A stretch of DNA of 64,000 nucleotides from Allomuricauda sp. TY007 (lineage in GTDB: Bacteria; Bacteroidota; Bacteroidia; Flavobacteriales; Flavobacteriaceae), in contig NZ_WUEG01000004.1 of the NCBI RefSeq assembly GCF_010468565.1, positions 1 to 64,000 of the forward strand, given 5' to 3'. This document shows, piece by piece, positions 43,833 to 50,499 of the stretch (position 1 is its first letter; every line of letters begins with the position of its first letter). A model generated the notes under the pieces. That model saw nothing but the letters and a program-made list of their open reading frames with translations. It had not been told where the DNA came from and searched no databases. Position numbers and translations under genes: made by a program.

Positions 43833-44462
43833 CTATTCCAAGGTATTATAGATTTCCAATAGTCGTTCCTTAGCCCTTTTAAGCCTCATCTTTACTGCGC
43901 TCTCCCCTATTTCCATTAAGGTCACCAGTTCTTTTACACTGGCGCCATCTTGATATTTCAATAACAAAATGGATTTATCTTCGACCGAGACAAGCTCCAA
44001 GCACTTTTTGAGTTTATCCGCTTTCATTTCGTATAAACTCTCATCGGGCACTTCTTCGGTAAGTTTATGTTCGGAAACTTCAACCTGTACGGATTGGTCC
44101 TGTATTTTCAGTTGCTTGTTCCGATTTACATAGTTCACACAAAAATTATAGGTAAAAGAATACAGCCAGGTAGAGAACTTCGATTTCCCTTTAAAGGTTC
44201 GAAGTTTGATAAAGAGTTGGAGGAACACATCCTGTGTTAAATCCTCCGCCTCGTCCGCAGATTTTGCAAATCCGTAACATTTGTTATAGACCACTTTTGC
44301 ATAGCGGTCGTACAATTTCCCAAATAGCATAGGGTCATTGTTCGCAACAATCTGTTTCACTAATTCCTCATCAGAAAGATGTACGTAAAAGTCTTCCTTT
44401 TCCAAAAACGCTTTGTCGGGGTTACTTACAAGTATTAGAAACAGCTTTTTTAAAAAAGTCAC
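43833..44462 (-). CDS. Third ECF-type RNA polymerase sigma factor
   Basis: This 209-aa sigma factor has region 2 with ADEAEDLTQDVFLQLFIKLRTF (split as ADEAEDLTQDVF and LQLFIKLRTF, about 70-91) preceded by YDRYAKVVYNKCYGFAK, and region 4 KYQDGASVKELVTLMEIGESAVKMRL (about 172-197, HTH). The start is GTG at 44462. No anti-sigma with a transmembrane helix is adjacent; instead a 63-aa protein follows with no gap, then an MscS channel. It is the third ECF factor within 14 kb. Confidence 0.9.
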   Translation of the reverse strand: MTFLKKLFLILVSNPDKAFLEKEDFYVHLSDEELVKQIVANNDPMLFGKLYDRYAKVVYNKCYGFAKSADEAEDLTQDVFLQLFIKLRTFKGKSKFSTWLYSFTYNFCVNYVNRNKQLKIQDQSVQVEVSEHKLTEEVPDESLYEMKADKLKKCLELVSVEDKSILLLKYQDGASVKELVTLMEIGESAVKMRLKRAKERLLEIYNTLE

Positions 44463-44526
44463 TTCAGAAACAGATTTATTTAGTCAGGCTTTTTAAAATG
44501 GGGCGCAAAATAAAGGAAATTCATGG

Positions 44527-44534
44527 TATATTTG
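44527..44534 (+). promoter_or_regulatory. -7 promoter element (TATATTTG)
   Basis: TATATTTG matches TAnnTTTG, 14 bp before the lipoprotein ATG at 44549, in the divergent gap with the third ECF sigma gene. Confidence 0.55.
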
Positions 44535-44548
44535 GTTAAAAACCAGAT

Positions 44549-45238
44549 ATGAAGACCTATTACATCGTTGGACTGTGCACCTTGTTATTTATTTTCTCCT
44601 GCAAAACAGAACCAAAGAAAACGGAAGAAACATCAGAACCAACAGCAACGGAAAAAACCGTTCCCGAACTAATTGCGGAGGCGCACGGTTTTGACAACTG
44701 GAAGGACGTAAAAGAAATCACCTTTACCTTTAACGTAGATAGGGATTCCATGCATTTTGAGCGCAGCTGGCATTGGAAAACCAAGACCAACACGGTCACC
44801 TCCATTTCCGGGGCAGATACCTTAACGTATGACCGTGCAAACATGGACAGCATTGCTCTAAAAACAAATAGTGGTTTTATAAATGACAGATATTGGTTGA
44901 TGGCCCCCTTTAATTTGATGTGGGATGCCAACAACTATACTTTTGAACACACCCCTGAAGTAACCGCCCCCATTAGTGAAGAGCCCATGCAAAAATTGAC
45001 CATTGTGTATGCCAACGAAGGCGGCTATACCCCTGGTGATGCGTACGACTTCTATTTCAAGGATGATTACATTATTCGAGAGTGGGCCTATCGCAAATCC
45101 AACCAAGAAGAACCCAACTTGGTTGCCACTTGGGAGGATTATGTGGATTTAAAAGGCATTAAACTTGCCCAACAACACAACCGCCCCAAAAACGGCACTA
45201 GCCTTTATTTTACAGGGCTTTCGGTGAGCAAAGAATAG
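44549..45238 (+). CDS. Uncharacterised lipoprotein, flavobacterial type
   Basis: This 229-aa protein has a lipoprotein signal with lipobox FSC (Cys18: YIVGLCTLLFIFSCKTE), a short charged linker of Lys, Glu and Thr, and a beta-rich domain with HGFDNWKDVKEITFTFNV, HWKTKTNTVT, YWLMAPFNLMWD, and DFYFKDDYIIREWAYR. The pattern resembles LolA-like or outer-membrane lipid-binding folds, but I cannot confirm that. It has its own promoter. It is single and not obviously part of the sigma operon, which is divergent. Confidence 0.75.
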   Translation: MKTYYIVGLCTLLFIFSCKTEPKKTEETSEPTATEKTVPELIAEAHGFDNWKDVKEITFTFNVDRDSMHFERSWHWKTKTNTVTSISGADTLTYDRANMDSIALKTNSGFINDRYWLMAPFNLMWDANNYTFEHTPEVTAPISEEPMQKLTIVYANEGGYTPGDAYDFYFKDDYIIREWAYRKSNQEEPNLVATWEDYVDLKGIKLAQQHNRPKNGTSLYFTGLSVSKE

Positions 45239-45398
45239 AATGCTTGTTTGTTTTGACCGAGAAAGCTCAAAAAAAGACATTTTCGAGATTCTCTAACTTA
45301 AATAAAACGAGGTGGTTTGCTTCCCTTCAAACGTGTAGAAACAAGCTAAATATCTATTAGTGATTTTATTCGCAAAGTTATATTCGAAATGGAGTACC

Positions 45399-45857
45399 AT
45401 GAAACCTACAGGTTTTATTTTCACCACACTTATTCTAAATTTTTTATTATTAATTCCAATATTCTTTTTCCTAATATATTTCGACATCTCCGAAGACGAA
45501 ATTGGAGGGATTGACATTTCTAAATATTCAATATGGAGATTATTTCTTGTAGCTGTAATACTTGCTCCACTTATAGAAACCTTTATTGGTCAATTACTAC
45601 CAATAAAATTGATTCAAAAAATTTTAGGTGAAAAATTTAGGGTTGTTGCACTCTTTATTTCGGCCATTATATTTTCATTAGGACATTTCGGATATAGTAT
45701 TTGGTATAGTATTATTATGCTACCGATGGGATTTCTATTAGGTGAAACTTATATCATTTTTCAAAAAAGGAAGGAATCAGGTTTTTGGATGACCTCAGCG
45801 GTACATTCGCTAAGAAATTTAATTGCTGTTATTGTTATTTTTAGTGAAAATCTATAA
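45399..45857 (+). CDS. CPBP (CAAX-like) intramembrane protease-type membrane protein
   Basis: This 152-aa protein has about four membrane helices and shows parts of the CPBP/Abi family pattern: APLIETFIGQ (motif 1, with one Glu and Gln in place of EExxFR), FSLGHFGYS (FxxxH motif 2), and SAVHSLRN (HxxxN motif 3). The altered motif 1 could reduce activity. The gene is clearly more AT-rich than its neighbours and sits among unrelated genes, so it may be acquired. I chose ATG 45399; an in-frame GTG at 45360 is possible. Confidence 0.7.
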   Translation: MKPTGFIFTTLILNFLLLIPIFFFLIYFDISEDEIGGIDISKYSIWRLFLVAVILAPLIETFIGQLLPIKLIQKILGEKFRVVALFISAIIFSLGHFGYSIWYSIIMLPMGFLLGETYIIFQKRKESGFWMTSAVHSLRNLIAVIVIFSENL

Positions 45858-45917
45858 CTGACAGTAACCAACAACGTCTACAGCGAGACCGCTACAACTA
45901 TAATGATCAAAAACATC

Positions 45918-47066
45918 TCATCTACCCCTCCCATTCAAGAAAAAAGTAATCCCCAAAACCATAAGGGCCATGCACAACAACAGGACAAAACTATAGTTTA
46001 AGGAAGCACTTTCCGCGATAAACCCAAGAATTACTGGCCCCAACAAAAAACCTATATATCCCGACCCTGCGATAAAAGCCACCCCTTGGGAGGAATCCAC
46101 CCCCTTTACATTACCACCAATCCTAAACAATTCAGGAACAATTACCGAGAATCCCAATCCATTAAAAGCAAAGCCAATAATGGACCAAGTAGTGTTTTGT
46201 GTTAGCACCAGAACAAAACCAATGGCAGCGATAAAAGCACCCAGCCCCACTATTTTTATAGGACCAATTTTAGCGCTGATTCCATCACCAAGAAACCGTC
46301 CCAACGTCATCGTAGTAGAAAACGCCAAGAACCCCGCCCCAATGAGCAGTTCGGGCGCCGTGGTCATTTCTTTAAGGTAGAGCGCACTCCAGTCGATTAT
46401 TGCACCTTCACTTCCAAAGGAAACAAAGCCGATAATGCCCAAAAGCAATAAAGGTTTAAATAGTTTTAGACTAAAAGGTTCCTTTTCCACAGGTGCGGCC
46501 ACTATATGGACATAATGCTTTTTTAGAAAAAAATTGATGGCAAACACCAAAACCACGGTGATACCCATGTGCAGTACAGGGTTTCCAATCACGGGAATCA
46601 AGAAGCTGCCCAGTCCCACCAAAATACCCCCCAGACTAAAAAAACCGTGGGCTGCGGACATAAAATTTTGTTTGTCCTCCTTTTCAATTTCGGTGACCAA
46701 GGTGTTTATGGCAATATCGATAAAACCGTTGCTGGCCCCAAAAAGGTAGAGGCCTGCCATCAACAAATAATAATTGGGTGCCATAAGCGGCAGCATGGCC
46801 GTTACGGAAGCAAATAGCACCCCATACCAAGATGCCCTGCCAACCCCGAGTTTATTGATAATCTTTGAAGCTACCGGAAAAATGGTAAAAACCCCAAGGG
46901 ACAAACAAAATAAGGCTATACCCAAATCGGCCTTATCTATATCCAGTTTTTCCTTTACTGTGGGGATATAAATGGCCCAAGTACCAAACCAAACATTGAT
47001 ACTGGTAAACACCCATGCCACACCAAAATATCTAGGTTTGGATAAAATAAGCCATAGGGATTTCAT
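45918..47066 (-). CDS. MFS transporter
   Basis: This 382-aa inner-membrane protein has 11-12 transmembrane helices. The N-terminal part starts YFGVAWVFTSINVWFGTWAIY and the signature loops hold LGVFTIFPVASKIINKLGVGR, split as LGVFTIFPVASKI then INKLGVGR. The C-terminal half has FLAFSTTMTLGRFLGDGISAKIG (split FLAFSTTMTLGRFLGD and GISAKIG). It is like the fucose/YfkF-type MFS. Substrate is unknown. It precedes kynU by 35 bp on the same strand in reverse (kynU is upstream), so it may share a transcript with kynU, raising a kynurenine or anthranilate transport role as a weak guess. Confidence 0.85.
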   Translation of the reverse strand: MKSLWLILSKPRYFGVAWVFTSINVWFGTWAIYIPTVKEKLDIDKADLGIALFCLSLGVFTIFPVASKIINKLGVGRASWYGVLFASVTAMLPLMAPNYYLLMAGLYLFGASNGFIDIAINTLVTEIEKEDKQNFMSAAHGFFSLGGILVGLGSFLIPVIGNPVLHMGITVVLVFAINFFLKKHYVHIVAAPVEKEPFSLKLFKPLLLLGIIGFVSFGSEGAIIDWSALYLKEMTTAPELLIGAGFLAFSTTMTLGRFLGDGISAKIGPIKIVGLGAFIAAIGFVLVLTQNTTWSIIGFAFNGLGFSVIVPELFRIGGNVKGVDSSQGVAFIAGSGYIGFLLGPVILGFIAESASLNYSFVLLLCMALMVLGITFFLNGRGR

Positions 47067-47100
47067 ACGCTGGTAGAGTTTGGTTGGTTAATTTAATTGG

Positions 47101-48369
47101 TTATTTGTCCTGTATGCCCGCTTTCAAAATCTGTCCAAAACGGTACATATCCTCATACGAACAATATAGGGGCGCAGGGGCCAATCGGATAACATTGGGT
47201 TCCCTCCAATCGGTTATCACCCCTTGTTTCATTAAATAGTCGAAAATTGCCTTACCCTCACCGTGTAAAAACACGGAAAGTTGACATCCTCTGGCCTCTG
47301 GGGTAATTATTTCAAAGGTGCTGTCCACTTCCTTGTCAATCTCATGAAGTACAAACTCCAAAAAGGCCACAATGGTCTTTTGCTTTTTAACAAGGGCATC
47401 CATCCCAACTTCATCAAATATCTCCAAGGATGCCAAATAAGGTGCGATGGATAATATGGGCGGATTGCTCAATTGCCATGCATCGGCACTTTCAATGGGG
47501 TCAAACTCAGGTTGCATTAAAAAGCGGGTCTCCTTTTTGGTGCCCCACCAGCCTTCAAAACGAGGAATTTCTTCTTTTCCCAAATGTCTTTCATGCACAA
47601 AAATCCCCGATGCGTTCCCGGGACCACTGTTCATGTATTTGTAACTGCACCACGCAGCGAAATCAGCGCCCCAGTCATGAAGACTAAGTTTGATGTTTCC
47701 AACTCCGTGGGCCAAATCCCAGCCTACAAAAGCACCTACGTCTTTTCCTGCTTTAGTAATGGTTTGCATATCCAACACTTGGCCATTGTAGTAATTGACA
47801 CCGCCCATCAATACCAAGGCCAGTTCATCCCCTACTTCGTTGATTTTTTTAATGATATCTTCCGTGCGCCATGCATGTTCCCCGTCCCTCTTTTTTAATT
47901 CAACTATGGCATCTTTGGGGTCCAATCCATGAAAACGGACCTGGCTTTGCAGCATATATTGGTCAGATGGAAATGCTTTTTCCTCGCATATAATCTTGAA
48001 TCGCTTTTCGGTAGGTCTATAAAAGGACACCATCAACAAATGAAGATTGACGGTAAGCGTGTTCATCACCGAAACTTCCTTGGGTTTTGCCCCTACAACC
48101 TTGCCCAAACCTTCGGCCAGTCTTTCGTGATAATCCCACCAAGGTTTATCTGCATAAAAATGCCCCTCCACGGCCAGTTCCCGCCAATCTTTCATAACCT
48201 CATCCACAAATTTTTGGGTGCGTTTGGGTTGTAGTCCAAGGGAATTCCCGGTAAAATAAATTACGTCCTTTCCGTTTACTTGCGGATAGTGAAATTCGTT
48301 TCTATAGGCAGCAAGGGTGTCGGAAGCATCGAGCTTTTTTGCAAATTCAAGCGTATTTTGGAACGTCAT
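47101..48369 (-). CDS. kynU: Kynureninase
   Basis: This PLP enzyme cleaves 3-hydroxykynurenine or kynurenine to (3-hydroxy)anthranilate and alanine. From ATG 48369 the product is 422 aa. It has YFTGNSLGLQPKRT (about 38-51), the GWDLAHGVGNI segment (about 220-230), and the PLP Lys in AAWCSYKYMNSGPG (about 243-256). An extension to 48390 begins with a TTG that is the end of a -7 promoter element and is rejected. With kmo it forms the middle of the tryptophan-to-quinolinate route. Confidence 0.95.
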   Translation of the reverse strand: MTFQNTLEFAKKLDASDTLAAYRNEFHYPQVNGKDVIYFTGNSLGLQPKRTQKFVDEVMKDWRELAVEGHFYADKPWWDYHERLAEGLGKVVGAKPKEVSVMNTLTVNLHLLMVSFYRPTEKRFKIICEEKAFPSDQYMLQSQVRFHGLDPKDAIVELKKRDGEHAWRTEDIIKKINEVGDELALVLMGGVNYYNGQVLDMQTITKAGKDVGAFVGWDLAHGVGNIKLSLHDWGADFAAWCSYKYMNSGPGNASGIFVHERHLGKEEIPRFEGWWGTKKETRFLMQPEFDPIESADAWQLSNPPILSIAPYLASLEIFDEVGMDALVKKQKTIVAFLEFVLHEIDKEVDSTFEIITPEARGCQLSVFLHGEGKAIFDYLMKQGVITDWREPNVIRLAPAPLYCSYEDMYRFGQILKAGIQDK

Positions 48370-48387
48370 TCTTATTTTGGTTTGCTT

Positions 48388-48395
48388 CAAAAATA
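48388..48395 (-). promoter_or_regulatory. -7 promoter element (TATTTTTG) for kynU
   Basis: On the minus strand, TATTTTTG matches TAnnTTTG and ends at the TTG (48390-48388) that is in frame with kynU. The kynU ATG is 18 bp downstream. Confidence 0.6.
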
Positions 48396-48426
48396 CGATT
48401 TGTGAAAGTAATCTTAGGAAAAGAAA

Positions 48427-48891
48427 TTACTCCAATCGCATTTCGATGATGTGCTTTTTAAACCCTACTTTTTCATACGCTTTAATGGCCGGTTGGTTTT
48501 CGTTGTAGACTGTCAATCTAATTTCTTTAAAACCTTGATTGTGTGACCAATTCTTGAGTTCTTCCACAATCACGGCATTGATTCCTTGTCCCCTAAAATC
48601 TTCATCGGTGTACATAAAACCCAGATAGGCGTAAAATTCATGATCTAAATAATGTCTTGCCTTTTTGGGAATGGCATAGCCCGAGGCCACAATTTTACCA
48701 CCGACCTCAGCAACAATCACATGGGCCTTAGGGTCTTGAATCATCTCACCAATATCGTAATAACTTATGGGACCATTTTTGATGGTTACATCGAACGGAC
48801 GTTCGGCCTTAATGATTTCTTGCTCAAAACTCAACAACAAGGGGAGGTCGTCCAAGGTTGCTGTGCGTATGTTTACCTTTGGTAACGTCAT
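48427..48891 (-). CDS. GNAT family N-acetyltransferase
   Basis: This 154-aa cytoplasmic protein has the GNAT fold. Motif A is YTDEDFRGQGINAVIVEEL (about 94-112), with the acetyl-CoA-binding RGQG pattern, and motif B is YNENQPAIKAYEKVGFKKH (about 129-147). The acceptor is unknown. Its promoter lies in a 66-bp gap with the divergent O-methyltransferase gene, where a 19-bp palindrome sits. Confidence 0.88.
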   Translation of the reverse strand: MTLPKVNIRTATLDDLPLLLSFEQEIIKAERPFDVTIKNGPISYYDIGEMIQDPKAHVIVAEVGGKIVASGYAIPKKARHYLDHEFYAYLGFMYTDEDFRGQGINAVIVEELKNWSHNQGFKEIRLTVYNENQPAIKAYEKVGFKKHIIEMRLE

Positions 48892-48935
48892 GGAATGCTT
48901 TTGCTTTTAGAAATATTCCAATGTAGTTCTTTTCT

Positions 48936-48954
48936 ATATTTTTGCGAAAAATAT
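48936..48954. promoter_or_regulatory. -7 element inside a 19-bp palindrome at the GNAT/O-methyltransferase divergence
   Basis: ATATTTTT (48936-48943), GCG, AAAAATAT (48947-48954) is a perfect 8-bp inverted repeat with a 3-bp spacer. It contains TATTTTTG (48937-48944), a TAnnTTTG match 13 bp before the O-methyltransferase ATG at 48958. A protein bound here would block that promoter, so it may be an operator. Confidence 0.55.
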
Positions 48955-48957
48955 CTC

Positions 48958-49599
48958 ATGCATTTCCTTTCACCCATATTGGAGAGTTACATTGCCAACA
49001 GTTCGGAGGACGAACCTGAATTGTTGCAGGAACTTACCCGTGAAACCCATTTAAAAGTGATTCAACCTAGAATGATTACAGGGCATTTTCAGGGTCGGGT
49101 TTTGAGTATGTTGTCCAAAATCATCAATCCCAAATATATCTTGGAGATAGGCACTTATACGGGATATTCGGCTTTGTGTTTGGCAGAGGGGCTTCAAAAA
49201 GAGGGGGAATTGCACACCATTGAGGTAAACGAGGAACTTTATGAAATGCAGCGGAAGTATTTTGACAGAAGTGGGTTCGGCCCTCAAATTAAACAACATA
49301 TTGGGGATGCATTAGAGGTTATTCCAACATTGGAACCCTCTTTTGACCTTGTTTTTATTGATGCCCAAAAGGTGAACTACGATGCTTATTTTGAGGCGGC
49401 GATCAAAAAAACAAATCCGGGCAGTGTGATTCTATCGGACAATGTACTCTGGTCCGGAAAGGTGGTCGAACCCATACAGAAATCGGACAAGGCTACTGCC
49501 GCACTATTGGAATACAATCAAAAATTAAAAAATGACCCGAGAGTGGAAACCGTTTTACTTCCAATTAGGGATGGACTGACATTGAGTAGGGTGCTATAA
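48958..49599 (+). CDS. O-methyltransferase (caffeoyl-CoA/catechol type)
   Basis: This 213-aa SAM-dependent enzyme belongs to the O-methyltransferase family 3. SAM motif I is EIGTYTGYSALCLAEGL (about 62-78), followed by LVFIDAQKVNYDAYF (about 131-145, metal-binding Asp), and LSDNVLWSGKV (about 159-169). Substrate is unknown. I chose ATG 48958 (MHFLSPILES), because the ORF extension to 48895 contains a -7 promoter element. The 3' end overlaps the convergent PAP2 gene by 35 bp. Confidence 0.92.
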   Translation: MHFLSPILESYIANSSEDEPELLQELTRETHLKVIQPRMITGHFQGRVLSMLSKIINPKYILEIGTYTGYSALCLAEGLQKEGELHTIEVNEELYEMQRKYFDRSGFGPQIKQHIGDALEVIPTLEPSFDLVFIDAQKVNYDAYFEAAIKKTNPGSVILSDNVLWSGKVVEPIQKSDKATAALLEYNQKLKNDPRVETVLLPIRDGLTLSRVL

Positions 49600-50137
49600 A
49601 ACGTTGGTACAGCCAATAAAAGAGCCATCCGGACAGTAAACCTACCACCATACCCACTAGAATGTCGATAGGGAAATGTACCCCCACATAAATTCGGCTC
49701 ATGGCAAACAATATGGGCCAAATAAAAAAGAGTATGGCCCATTTCACTTTTTGCCGAAGAAAAAGGAACACCAACATGGTTATGGAAAACGAGCTGGAGG
49801 CATGGCCCGAGAAAAAACTATAGTCTGTTGGGGTTTTTAAAATACGTATCAGGGTATTGATTTCTTCCACATTATTCGGTCTTAACCTAGCCACCGAAAT
49901 TTTGGTCCAATGTGTGATGAGGGCAATAAAAATTGCCAGACCCACAACCGTCAAAAATTTGTAAAAAGCTTCCCTTTTAGAAAATTTCAGGAAAAACAAT
50001 ACTAGAAAGAGGATAAAAAGGGGAATCCAAGTAGTGATATTGGTCACGGTGGACCAAAACATATCGTACCTCTCTATGCCCAGACCATTGAGATAAACAA
50101 AAGCGTCCCTATCCCATCTGAGCAATTTATCCAACAT
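49565..50137 (-). CDS. PAP2 family lipid phosphatase
   Basis: This 190-aa membrane protein has about five helices and the PAP2 motifs KISVARLRP (C1, KxxxxxxRP, about 99-107), FFSGHAS (C2, SGH, about 130-136) and SRIYVGVHFPIDILVG (C3, about 160-175). It may dephosphorylate undecaprenyl pyrophosphate, phosphatidic acid or a phosphorylated lipid A. It starts 6 bp after the tatA stop. Its C-terminal 12 codons overlap the convergent O-methyltransferase gene. Confidence 0.92.
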   Translation of the reverse strand: MLDKLLRWDRDAFVYLNGLGIERYDMFWSTVTNITTWIPLFILFLVLFFLKFSKREAFYKFLTVVGLAIFIALITHWTKISVARLRPNNVEEINTLIRILKTPTDYSFFSGHASSSFSITMLVFLFLRQKVKWAILFFIWPILFAMSRIYVGVHFPIDILVGMVVGLLSGWLFYWLYQRFIAPYSMSVHP

Positions 50138-50143
50138 AGGAAT

Positions 50144-50419
50144 CTATTTCTTGTTGAGGTCTCGTTTGATGGAGCCGGAAACTTCGTTCACGTTCTTTTT
50201 CACATCATCGATTTCCTTACGGATATTTTTGGTGAAGTCCGTGTCCACATCAGTGGTCTTTTGGATTTCACGCTTAATATCGTCCGTGGCGTCTTTGAGT
50301 TGACGCATTCCTTTACCGAGCCCCTTGGCTATGCCAGGAATCTTGTCCGCTCCAAATACCATCACCACGATGAATAGGATGAAAAAAATCTCAGCTCCGC
50401 TAATGAATAGAAATTGCAT
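50144..50419 (-). CDS. tatA: Sec-independent translocase TatA/TatE
   Basis: TatA forms the pore for folded, twin-arginine proteins. The 91-aa protein has one N-terminal helix (FISGAEIFFILFIVVMVFG, about 5-23), a hinge ADKIPGIAKGLGKGMRQLK, and a charged amphipathic tail. I chose ATG 50419, because the ORF extends another 23 codons without family support and the -7 promoter element sits 4 bp before this ATG. The Tat-type signal on the GH109-like protein (22301-23689) implies a working Tat system, for which this is one component. Confidence 0.92.
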   Translation of the reverse strand: MQFLFISGAEIFFILFIVVMVFGADKIPGIAKGLGKGMRQLKDATDDIKREIQKTTDVDTDFTKNIRKEIDDVKKNVNEVSGSIKRDLNKK

Positions 50420-50423
50420 GCCA

Positions 50424-50431
50424 CAAATATA
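50424..50431 (-). promoter_or_regulatory. -7 promoter element (TATATTTG), 4 bp from the tatA ATG
   Basis: On the minus strand TATATTTG matches TAnnTTTG. Transcription would start inside or next to the ATG, so tatA mRNA would be leaderless. Confidence 0.5.
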
Positions 50432-50452
50432 ATCAGAACTTGGTTTCAAAAT

Positions 50453-50480
50453 AAAAAAAGCCCCGTTAAATAACGAGGCT
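50453..50480 (-). terminator. Intrinsic terminator after the M1 peptidase
   Basis: AGCCCCGTT (50459-50467) and AACGAGGCT (50472-50480) pair with a 4-nt loop. The one odd pair is C-A on the plus strand but U-G in the minus-strand RNA, and the A-run on the left becomes a U-run. It therefore works on the minus strand, after the peptidase stop at 50500. Confidence 0.8.
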
Positions 50481-50499
50481 CTTAACATAGTTTTTAATA

